The notes below the pieces were generated by a model, which saw only the letters and a program-made list of their open reading frames with translations, did no database searches and had not been told where the DNA came from. Positions 8,461 through 15,903 of a stretch of 64,000 nt of DNA are shown one piece after another. The stretch lies in the NCBI RefSeq assembly GCF_010907035.1, contig NZ_QUMK01000004.1, positions 1 through 64,000 on the forward strand. Direction: 5' to 3'. Every line of letters starts with the position of its first letter. Position 1 is the stretch's first letter. A program made the position numbers and the translations under genes. The DNA is from Rhodopseudomonas sp. BR0M22. GTDB lineage: Bacteria; Pseudomonadota; Alphaproteobacteria; Rhizobiales; Xanthobacteraceae.

Positions 8461-9378
8461 ATGGCTATCAGGTTCGACGGACGCGTCGCCATCGTCACCG
8501 GCGCGGGCAACGGTCTCGGCCGCGCGCATGCGCTGGGTCTCGCGGCGCGAGGCGCCAAGGTGGTGGTGAACGATTTCGGCGGTGCGCGTGACGGCACCGG
8601 CGGTTCGATGACCGCGGCCGAGACGGTGGTCGAAGAGATCAAGAAGGCTGGCGGCACCGCGATGGCCGACGGCGCCGACGTGTCGAACTACGAGCAGGTC
8701 CAGGCGATGGTCGCGAAGGCGACCAAGGAGTGGGGCAGCGTTGACCTGCTCGTCGCCAACGCCGGCATCCTGCGCGACAAGTCGTTCGGCAAGATGGAGC
8801 TGAGCGACTTCCAGAAGGTGATCGACGTGCATCTGGCCGGCACGTTCTACTGCTGCAAGGCGGTGTGGGACGGCATGAAGGAGCGCAACTACGGCCGCAT
8901 CGTGCTGACCACCTCGTCGTCGGGCATGTTCGGCAATTTCGGCCAGGCCAACTACGGCGCGGCGAAGGCCGGCATCGTCGGGCTGATGAATGTGCTGGCG
9001 CAGGAAGGCCGCAAGACCGACATCCGCGTCAACACCGTCTCGCCGACCGCCGCGACCCGCATGACCGAAGAGCTGCTGCCGCCGCAGGCGCTGCAACTGA
9101 TGAAGCCGGAGGCGATCACGCCCGCGGTGCTGTTCCTGCTCAGCGAGAACGCGCCGACCCGCACCACGCTCGGCGCCGGCGCCGGCTCGTTCGCGCAGAT
9201 CAAGATCATCGAGACCGAAGGCATCAACCTGCCGGAATCCGAATGGACCCCCGACGCGATCGCGGCGCATTTCGCCGAGATCAGCGACGACTCCAAGGCC
9301 CAGGCGCTCGAAGGCGCGTTCCAGCAGACGCAGAAGTACGTGGCCCAGGCCGCCGCGCGCCTCGGCATCAAGATGTAA
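8461..9378 (+). CDS. Short-chain 3-hydroxyacyl-CoA dehydrogenase (MFE-2-like SDR)
   Basis: A 305-residue short-chain dehydrogenase. It has the TGxxxGxG cofactor loop TGAGNGLGRAHA (about 14-25), an NDFGG segment at about 39-43 where an Asp selects NAD, NAGILRD (about 101-107), and the catalytic Ser-Tyr-Lys set in TTSSSGMFGNFGQANYGAAK (Ser near 152, Tyr near 165, Lys near 169). The extended RDGTGGS insertion and C-terminal tail match the (3R)-hydroxyacyl-CoA dehydrogenase domain of peroxisomal multifunctional enzyme 2. It follows the MaoC hydratase after 18 bp, so the two enzymes should act on the same acyl-CoA. Confidence 0.9.
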   Translation: MAIRFDGRVAIVTGAGNGLGRAHALGLAARGAKVVVNDFGGARDGTGGSMTAAETVVEEIKKAGGTAMADGADVSNYEQVQAMVAKATKEWGSVDLLVANAGILRDKSFGKMELSDFQKVIDVHLAGTFYCCKAVWDGMKERNYGRIVLTTSSSGMFGNFGQANYGAAKAGIVGLMNVLAQEGRKTDIRVNTVSPTAATRMTEELLPPQALQLMKPEAITPAVLFLLSENAPTRTTLGAGAGSFAQIKIIETEGINLPESEWTPDAIAAHFAEISDDSKAQALEGAFQQTQKYVAQAAARLGIKM

Positions 9379-9385
9379 TGCGGTC

Positions 9386-9545
9386 GTCATTCCGGGGCGC
9401 GCCGAAGGCGCGAACTCGGAATCTTAGCGTAGCAGAACAGCTCGGGATTCCGGGTTCGCTCGCTGGCGCGAGCGCCCCGGAATGACGGGGAAGGTGCTCT
9501 CCACGAGTCATTCCGGGGCACGCCGAAGGCGTGAACCCGGAATCT
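9386..9545. repeat. Three consecutive GTCATTCCGGGG-type palindromes
   Basis: Three copies lie in a row at about 9386-9424, 9444-9486 and 9507-9545, with alternating orientation in the first two. This is a BIME-like mosaic after the SDR gene. It probably acts as 3' structure or as a transcription terminator block; no coding signal. Confidence 0.8.
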
Positions 9546-9603
9546 CTACGCCGATCCCGGTTGGTGTATAAGCGCCGGATGATTTTCTCCGGATACAGCC
9601 GTC

Positions 9604-10836
9604 GTGGCTGACATTCTCGACATCGACGCTGCCGTGATCGGCGCCGGCCCGGCCGGGCTGATGGCGGCCGAGCAGCTCGCACGCGGCGGGATGCGCGTCA
9701 CCGTGTTCGACGGGATGGGTGCGCCGGCGCGGAAGTTTCTGCTGGCCGGCCGCGGCGGCCTCAACCTCACGCACAGCGAAGCACTGCCGGACTTCCTGGC
9801 GCGCTACGGCGCCGCGCAGGCTCACCTGACCCCGGCGATCGAGGTGTTCGGGCCGCAGCAGCTGCGTGCCTGGGCCGACGAGCTCGGACAGCCCACCTTC
9901 GTCGGCACGAGCGGGCGGGTGTTTCCGGTGGCGATGAAGGCGTCGCCGCTGCTGCGCGCCTGGCTGCGCCGGCTGGATGCGCAGGGCGTGCAGCTCCGCC
10001 TGAAGCATCGCTGGACCGGATGGGACGGCGAGGGGCGTCTGTCGTTCGACACGCCGGAAGGCCCGCGAAGCTTTGCGGCGGGGGCAACGGTGCTGGCACT
10101 CGGCGGCGCGAGCTGGCCGCGGCTCGGTTCGGATGGAAGCTGGAGCGATATGCTCGCCCGCAAAGGCGTTACGGTTGCGCCACTGAAGCCGGCGAATTGC
10201 GGTTTTGTGGCCGCATGGTCCGCGCTGTTCGCTGACAAGTATCAGGGCGCGCCGCTGAAGAATGTTGCGTTGTCGTTCGGCGGACGCACCGTGCGCGGCG
10301 AGGCGGTGATCACCCGCGACGGATTGGAAGGCGGCGCGATCTACGCGCTGTCGGCGCTGCTGCGCGATGCGATCCTGGCCGAGGGCGAAGCGAAGCTGTC
10401 GATCGCGCTGCGGCCCGATCTCACTACAGCCGATCTCGCCGCGCGATTAGCGAAGCCGAAGGGCAAGCAGTCGCTGTCGACGTATTTGCGCAAGACCGCC
10501 GGGCTGTCGCCGGCCGGCATCGGCCTGCTGCAGGAGGCCGCCCATGGATCGGGCGTCGCCCTGGCGACGTTGCCGGCTGATCAGCTCGCCGCGCTGATCA
10601 ACGCTGTGCCGGTGCGTCTGGTTAGCACCACGCCGATCGAGAAGGCGATCTCGACCGCGGGCGGCATCGCGCTCGACGAGATCGACGCGAACTACATGCT
10701 GCATAAGCTACCCGGCGTCTTCGCCGCCGGCGAGATGCTCGACTGGGAAGCGCCGACCGGCGGCTATCTGCTCACGGCCTGCTTTGCGACGGGCCTCGCA
10801 GCGGGCCGTGGGGCGGCGAACTATCTGGGGCGATAA
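9604..10836 (+). CDS. YhiN/HI0933-family FAD flavoprotein
   Basis: A 410-residue NAD(P)/FAD-dependent oxidoreductase of the HI0933 (YhiN) type. The dinucleotide-binding loop is VIGAGPAGLMAAEQLA (about 12-27). The family motif GRGGLNLTHS (about 49-58) is present, and GVFAAGEMLDWEAPTGGYLLTACFATG near the C-terminus is the second FAD-binding signature. I used the GTG at 9604 as start because it precedes the Rossmann strand by about eleven residues; no strong ribosome-binding site is seen. The physiological substrate of this widespread family is not known. It is flanked on both sides by palindromic repeats and looks monocistronic. Confidence 0.88.
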   Translation: MADILDIDAAVIGAGPAGLMAAEQLARGGMRVTVFDGMGAPARKFLLAGRGGLNLTHSEALPDFLARYGAAQAHLTPAIEVFGPQQLRAWADELGQPTFVGTSGRVFPVAMKASPLLRAWLRRLDAQGVQLRLKHRWTGWDGEGRLSFDTPEGPRSFAAGATVLALGGASWPRLGSDGSWSDMLARKGVTVAPLKPANCGFVAAWSALFADKYQGAPLKNVALSFGGRTVRGEAVITRDGLEGGAIYALSALLRDAILAEGEAKLSIALRPDLTTADLAARLAKPKGKQSLSTYLRKTAGLSPAGIGLLQEAAHGSGVALATLPADQLAALINAVPVRLVSTTPIEKAISTAGGIALDEIDANYMLHKLPGVFAAGEMLDWEAPTGGYLLTACFATGLAAGRGAANYLGR

Positions 10837-10878
10837 CGCGAACGGCGGCGCGGTCGTTCGCGGGCGAACAGGTCGTCT

Positions 10879-11061
10879 CGTCATTGCGAGCGAAGCGAAC
10901 CAATCCAACTCAGTGCTCGGGTTGGATGCTTCGTCGCTTCACTCCTCGCGATGACGGGAGTTGTCGTCATTCCGGGGCGCCGGGCAGCGGCGAACCCGGA
11001 ATCTCTCTTGGTGCCAACTTCGGGGTTCCGGGTTCGCGCTTCGCGCGCCCCGGAACGACGC
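10879..11061. repeat. Palindromic repeat cluster (two families)
   Basis: An imperfect palindrome at about 10879-10957 has arms GTCATTGCGAGCGAAGCGA and TCGTCGC...CTCGCGATGACG. It is followed by two copies of the GTCATTCCGGGG family at 10966-11005 and 11023-11060. The cluster separates the convergent flavoprotein and ABC-F genes. Confidence 0.75.
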
Positions 11062-11068
11062 GGTGATC

Positions 11069-12886
11069 CTACGCGCTTTCGATCTCTTCGCGCAGCATCT
11101 CCAGCTCGAGCCAGCGCTGCTCGGCGGCGTGCAGCTCGTCGTGCGCCTTGGCCATCGCGGCCGAGACCTTGTCGAACTTGGCGCGGTCCTTGGCATAGAG
11201 CTGCGGATCGTCGAGCTGCTTCTGCAAGTTCGCGATCTCGGCTTCCAGCTTGGCGATGGTCTTCGGCAGCGTTTCCAGCGCGTGCTTCTCGTTGAAGCTC
11301 AGCTTGCGCTTCGGCGCGGGCGCGGCGGCGGGCGAGGGCGCCGCCTTCGCGGCCGTCGGCTCGGTCGCGGCGGCCTTGGCCGGCTGCCGGGTCAGGTCGG
11401 CACCGCGCTGCCCCAGCATGTCGGAATAGCCGCCGGCATATTCGATCCATTTGCCGCCACCGTCCGGCGCGATCACCGAGGTGACGACGCGGTCGAGGAA
11501 GTCGCGGTCGTGGCTGATCAGGATCACGGTGCCGTCGTAGTCGCCGAGCATCTCCTCGAGCACGTCGAGGGTTTCGAGGTCGAGGTCGTTGGTCGGCTCG
11601 TCGAGCACCAAGAGGTTGGACGGTTTCGCCAGCGAGCGCGCCAGCATCAGCCGGCCGCGTTCGCCGCCGGACAGCGCCTCCAGCGGCGTGCGCGCCTGCT
11701 CCTGGGTGAACAGGAAGTCCTTCATGTAGCCGATGACGTGGCGCGGCTTGCCGCCGACCATCACCTGGTCGCCGCGGCCGCCGGTCAGCGCGTCGGAGAG
11801 CGTCGATTTCGGATCCAGGCTGTCGCGGCTCTGGTCGAGCGTGGCGATCTCCAGATTGGTGCCGAGCCGCACCGTGCCGCTGTCGGGAGCAAGCGCGCCG
11901 GTCAGCAGGCTGATCAGCGTGGTCTTGCCGGCGCCGTTCGGGCCGACGATGCCGACGCGGTCGCCGCGATTGATCCGGATCGAGAACGCATCGACGATCG
12001 GCCGGTCGCCCCAGGCCTTGTTGATCGACTTGGCTTCGATCACCAGCTTGCCGGACTTGTCGGCTTCCGCAGCGGCGAGCGAGGCGGCGCCAGTCGGGCC
12101 GCGATAGTCGCGGCGCTGCGCGCGGAGCTCGTGCAGCCCGGCGAGCCGCTTGACGTTGCGCTTGCGGCGGCCGGAGACGCCGTAGCGCAGCCAGTGCTCT
12201 TCCATCACGATCTTGCGGTCGAGCTTGTGCTGATCGCGCTCCTCTTCGGCCAGCACGTCGTCGCGCCAGCTTTCGAACTGCGAGAAGCCGCGGTCGATCT
12301 GGCGGATCACGCCGCGGTCGAGCCAGGCGGTGGCGCGCGACAAATTGGTGAGGAAGCGGCGGTCGTGGCTGATCATCACGATCGCGCATCTGCGCTGGGC
12401 AAGATCGTTTTCCAGCCATTCGATCGTGGTCAAGTCGAGATGGTTGGTCGGCTCGTCGAGCAGCAGGATGTCGGGATCGGGCGCGAGAATCCGCGCCAGC
12501 GCCGCGCGCCGGGCTTCGCCGCCGGAGAGATTGGCCGGGTTCTCGTCGCCATGCAGGCCGAGCTGTTCGAGCAGATAGGCGGCCTGATAGTGATCGTCGC
12601 CCGGCGCGAGCCCGGCCTCGACGTAAGCCAGCGTGGTGGCGAAGCCGTCGAAATCCGGCTCCTGCGGCAGATAGCGCACCGTGGCACCGGGCTGCACGAA
12701 ACGGCTGCCGCGATCGGGCTCGATCAGGCCGGCGACGATCTTCAAAAGCGTCGATTTGCCGGAGCCGTTGCGGCCGATAAGGCACAGCCGGTCGCCGGCG
12801 GAGACGGCGAGTTCGACGCCGTCGAACAGCGCCGATCCGCCGAAGGTCAGCGCGATGTCTTTCAATTGAATCAGCGGCGGCGCCAT
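11069..12886 (-). CDS. ABC-F family ATPase, Uup-like
   Basis: A 605-residue soluble protein with two ABC ATPase domains and no membrane segment, as in the ribosome-associated ABC-F proteins. Domain 1 has GRNGSGKST (about 39-47), LSGGEARRA and LLLDEPTNHLD; domain 2 has GPNGAGKTT, LSGGERGRLML and LVLDEPTNDLD. The charged linker between them and a C-terminal coiled coil with many Glu, Lys and Gln residues match Uup. Uup-type proteins act on ribosomes or branched DNA; which applies here is not known. The start MAPPLIQLKDI was chosen over long in-frame upstream sequence that overlaps the UPF0178 gene. The two genes are eight bases apart and should be co-transcribed. Confidence 0.9.
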   Translation of the reverse strand: MAPPLIQLKDIALTFGGSALFDGVELAVSAGDRLCLIGRNGSGKSTLLKIVAGLIEPDRGSRFVQPGATVRYLPQEPDFDGFATTLAYVEAGLAPGDDHYQAAYLLEQLGLHGDENPANLSGGEARRAALARILAPDPDILLLDEPTNHLDLTTIEWLENDLAQRRCAIVMISHDRRFLTNLSRATAWLDRGVIRQIDRGFSQFESWRDDVLAEEERDQHKLDRKIVMEEHWLRYGVSGRRKRNVKRLAGLHELRAQRRDYRGPTGAASLAAAEADKSGKLVIEAKSINKAWGDRPIVDAFSIRINRGDRVGIVGPNGAGKTTLISLLTGALAPDSGTVRLGTNLEIATLDQSRDSLDPKSTLSDALTGGRGDQVMVGGKPRHVIGYMKDFLFTQEQARTPLEALSGGERGRLMLARSLAKPSNLLVLDEPTNDLDLETLDVLEEMLGDYDGTVILISHDRDFLDRVVTSVIAPDGGGKWIEYAGGYSDMLGQRGADLTRQPAKAAATEPTAAKAAPSPAAAPAPKRKLSFNEKHALETLPKTIAKLEAEIANLQKQLDDPQLYAKDRAKFDKVSAAMAKAHDELHAAEQRWLELEMLREEIESA

Positions 12887-12894
12887 GGTTTGTC

Positions 12895-13371
12895 TCAGCT
12901 CTGGTCGGTGCGGCGGCGCGCGATCCGGCGGATCGCGCTGTCGAGCGCCGAAAGAAAGGTGGAGCGGTCGCGCGGCGAAAACGCGCGCGGGCCGCCGGTG
13001 ATCTCGCCGGTCGAGCGCAGATCGGTCATCAGATTGCGCACCGCCAGCGTCATGCCGATCGACTCCTCGGTGAACGGCTTGCCGTTCGGAGCGATCGCGG
13101 TGGCGCCCGCTTTGACGCAGCGGCTCGCCAGCGGAATGTCCGCGGTGATGACGATATCGCCCGGTTTGATCCGCTCCGCAATCCAGTCGTCGGCCGCATC
13201 CATGCCGGAACCGGCAGCGACGCGCTCGATTCTCGGATGCTGCGGCACCCGGATGAAGCCGCCGGCCACCACCGTCACCGGAAGATGGTGACGCTCGGCC
13301 ACCTTGTACACCTCGTCCTTCACCGGACAGGCGTCGGCGTCGACATAGATGCGGGTGAGGGCGTCGGTCAT
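12895..13371 (-). CDS. UPF0178 (YaiI/YqxD) family protein
   Basis: A 158-residue protein of the UPF0178 family, related to the PIN/NYN nuclease fold. The diagnostic start is [21 protein letters not shown] (about 8-28), with further family segments [18 protein letters not shown] (about 78-95) and [19 protein letters not shown] (about 124-142). The acidic DADACP and TADIPLA clusters resemble metal-binding sites of PIN-like nucleases, but activity has not been established for the family. It precedes the ABC-F gene in one transcription unit with an eight-base gap. The ATG giving MTDALTRI is preferred over a longer in-frame version. Confidence 0.9.
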   Translation of the reverse strand: MTDALTRIYVDADACPVKDEVYKVAERHHLPVTVVAGGFIRVPQHPRIERVAAGSGMDAADDWIAERIKPGDIVITADIPLASRCVKAGATAIAPNGKPFTEESIGMTLAVRNLMTDLRSTGEITGGPRAFSPRDRSTFLSALDSAIRRIARRRTDQS

Positions 13372-13472
13372 CGGGCGGTGTGCGGTTCTCTGGGCGGCCT
13401 TGCGTTGCCGGCGCAGTGGCGTAGCATCGCCGGCAACGATCGCCAACAAGATCGGGCAAACCGGGAGACACC

Positions 13473-14273
13473 ATGGCCGCATCGCTTGCGCTCTGGCGCG
13501 TCAGCGCCTTCAACACCGCCAAACAATCCGAAAACAAGATGCACGACGACACCGTGGCCCGCCGCTTCGGCTTCACCGGCGGCCTGGTGCCCGGGGTCGA
13601 GGTGATGGCCTACATGATGCATCTGCCGGTCGCCCGCTGGGGGCGGGACTTCCTGGAGCGCGGGCTGATCGAGGCGCGGTTCGTGAGGCCGGTGTACGAC
13701 GGCGAGACCGCGACGGTGACAGGCGAGGAGCAGGGCGAGGCCATCACGCTCGCGGTCGAGAGCCGCGGCGAGCTTTGTGCCACCGGCAGCGCATCACTGC
13801 CGGCACGGGCGCCGGCTGTCGATCTGGCCGCCTATCCGGAGACAGCCGCGGCGGCGAACCGGCCGCCGGTGGATGCGTCGTCGTTTCCCGAAGGGCACTG
13901 GTTCGGCACCGCACCGGTGAGCTGGGGCGGGGCGAAGCTGCGCGCGTATCTCGACGAGATCCGCGAGACCGATCCGATCTACCAAAGCGATGACCTGATC
14001 CATCCCGGGACGCTGCAGCGGATCATGAACCGCGTGCTGGTCGACAATGTCGTGCTCGGGCCGTGGATCCATGTCGGATCGAAGATGCAGCTGCTCGCCG
14101 CCGCACGCGGCGACGACGTGCTCACCGCGCGGGCCAGGGTGGTCGCCAACTACGACAAGAAGGGCCACCGCTTCGCCGAGTTCGACGCGCTGATCGTGGC
14201 GAATGGCGACCGGCCGGTGGCGCATTGTCACCACGTCGCGATCTTCGCCCCGCGACAGCAGGCGGCCGCGTAG
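13473..14273 (+). CDS. Hotdog-fold / MaoC-like dehydratase family protein
   Basis: A 266-residue protein with the look of a double or extended hotdog fold. The stretch [29 protein letters not shown] (about 20-48) resembles the MaoC hydratase motif in which Asp and His/Pro positions line the substrate tunnel, and [13 protein letters not shown] (about 70-82) is the typical next strand. A GGGAGA site precedes the ATG. It diverges from the UPF0178/ABC-F operon. Substrate is unknown; an acyl-thioester hydratase or thioesterase role is an inference from fold alone. Confidence 0.68.
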   Translation: MAASLALWRVSAFNTAKQSENKMHDDTVARRFGFTGGLVPGVEVMAYMMHLPVARWGRDFLERGLIEARFVRPVYDGETATVTGEEQGEAITLAVESRGELCATGSASLPARAPAVDLAAYPETAAAANRPPVDASSFPEGHWFGTAPVSWGGAKLRAYLDEIRETDPIYQSDDLIHPGTLQRIMNRVLVDNVVLGPWIHVGSKMQLLAAARGDDVLTARARVVANYDKKGHRFAEFDALIVANGDRPVAHCHHVAIFAPRQQAAA

Positions 14274-14467
14274 CAGACGTTTATTCCGTCAGGCGGATAG
14301 CGGGCGACGTCATGCGACGTTCTGCCCCTCTCGCCTTGCGGGCGGGCGCAGCCAGAATGCTTGCCGACAATCACAGCAACCAGGAGGGCGGGGGCACATC
14401 CATTCATGCGCGGGAGCCGGCGATACGGCCGAACTGATAACAAATCAAAAAATCATCCGGAGGAAAC

Positions 14468-15682
14468 ATGACACTCGTTCAACGGGCGGCGGCGATGATG
14501 CTGGCTGCGCCGCTGCTGCTGGGCGCACCCGCCTTCGCGCAGCAACAGGCTCCGCTCAAGATCGGTCTGCTCGGCGACTTCCAGTCGGTGTATTCCGACA
14601 TTGGCGGCCAGGGCAACGTCGAAGCCGCCAAAATGGCGATCGAGGAGATGGGCGGCACGATGTTCGGTCAGCCGATCGAGTTCATCTCGGCGGACGTGCA
14701 GAACAAGCCCGACATCGCCGCGTCGCTGGCGCGCAAATGGTACGAGAACGAAAACGTCGACATGATCGTCGATCTGCCGACCTCGGCCACCGCGCTTGCC
14801 GCGATGGAGATGAGCAAGAAGTTCGAGAAGATCATGATCGTCACCGACGCGGCGTCGTCGGACATCACCGGCAAATCGTGCTCGCCCTACACCGCGCACT
14901 GGACCTACGACACCTATTCTAACGCCCACACCGTCGGCTCGGCGATCGTCAAGAACGGCGGCGACACCTGGTTCTTCATCACCGCGGACTATCTGTTCGG
15001 CCATTCGATCGAACGCGACACCGGCGAGGTGGTGAAGGCGGCGGGCGGCAAGGTGCTCGGCAGCGCACGGCATCCCCTGAACAACGCCGACTTCTCCTCG
15101 TTCCTGCTGCAGGCGCAGTCGTCGAAGGCCAAGATCATCGGCATGGCCAATGGCGGTGGCGACACTATCAACACCATCAAACAGGCGGCCGAATTCGGCA
15201 TCGTCACCGGCGGCCAGAAGCTCGCCGGCATCGTGATGTTCATCTCCGACATCCACAGCTTAGGGTTGAAGATGGCCAACGGCCTGATCATCACCGAGGC
15301 GTACTACTGGGACCTCAACGACCGCACCCGCGAGTTCGGCAAGAAGTACTTCGAACGCATGAAGCGGATGCCGACGATGAACCAGGCCGCGACCTACAGC
15401 GCGACACTGCACTATTTGAAGGCGGTGAAGGCGGCGAACAGCAAGGACACCAAGACGGTGCTGGCGAAGATGCGCGAACTGCCGGTGCGCGACGCCTTCA
15501 CCGACAACGGCTTTCTGCGCGAGGACGGCCGAATGGTGCACTCGATGTTCCTGTTCGAAGTCAAGAAGCCGGAAGAGTCGAAAGCGCCGTGGGACTACTA
15601 CAAAGTCCTCGCCGAAGTTCCCGGCGACCAAGCGTTCCGTCCCCTGAAAGACGGCGGCTGCCCGCTGGTGAAGGCGGAGTAG
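14468..15682 (+). CDS. Branched-chain amino-acid/amide-type ABC transporter substrate-binding protein
   Basis: A 404-residue periplasmic binding protein of the Leu/Ile/Val (Peripla_BP_6) class. A Sec signal peptide with a hydrophobic core MMLAAPLLLGAPAFA ends with an AxA site before QQQAPLK. The mature start IGLLGDFQSVYSDIGGQGN is characteristic, and ADVQNKPDIAASLARKWYE (about 75-93) follows the usual fold. A strong GGAGG lies just upstream of the ATG. No permease or ATPase gene is adjacent, so it is an orphan; the liv operon at 51-54 kb has no binding protein of its own and could in principle use it. Ligand cannot be predicted; related proteins bind amides, aromatic acids or amino acids. Confidence 0.9.
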   Translation: MTLVQRAAAMMLAAPLLLGAPAFAQQQAPLKIGLLGDFQSVYSDIGGQGNVEAAKMAIEEMGGTMFGQPIEFISADVQNKPDIAASLARKWYENENVDMIVDLPTSATALAAMEMSKKFEKIMIVTDAASSDITGKSCSPYTAHWTYDTYSNAHTVGSAIVKNGGDTWFFITADYLFGHSIERDTGEVVKAAGGKVLGSARHPLNNADFSSFLLQAQSSKAKIIGMANGGGDTINTIKQAAEFGIVTGGQKLAGIVMFISDIHSLGLKMANGLIITEAYYWDLNDRTREFGKKYFERMKRMPTMNQAATYSATLHYLKAVKAANSKDTKTVLAKMRELPVRDAFTDNGFLREDGRMVHSMFLFEVKKPEESKAPWDYYKVLAEVPGDQAFRPLKDGGCPLVKAE

Positions 15683-15714
15683 AGAGCAGGCTTCTGACGA
15701 CTAGGTAACATCCT

Positions 15715-15900
15715 TGCCGCACAACAGACGTCGTCGCCGGGCTCGACCCGGCGACCCACCTTCTTGGATAGGACGTTGTCGTTTGCGCGCTCCTCGCGCG
15801 ATGGATGCGCGGGTCAAGCCCGCGCATGACGATCTGGTTTGAGGAGGCGCAGTGCCACAAGCACAGCGTCATTCCCCGCATGCGCGGGCGATGACGGGGT
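15715..15900. repeat. Palindromic repeats, CGCGGGTCAAGCCCGCG family
   Basis: Several short palindromes follow the binding-protein gene. They include CGTCGCCGGGCTCGACCCGGCGA at about 15731-15753, ATGCGCGGGTCAAGCCCGCGCAT at 15805-15827 and CCGCATGCGCGGGCGATGACGGGG at about 15877-15900. The middle one recurs exactly downstream of prfC near 61654-61676. They separate two convergent genes. Confidence 0.75.
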
Positions 15901-15903
15901 GGA

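Noticed and set aside
10961-13291. A 776-codon plus-strand open frame
   Set aside because: It lies antisense to the ABC-F and UPF0178 genes, whose Walker and family motifs are clear.
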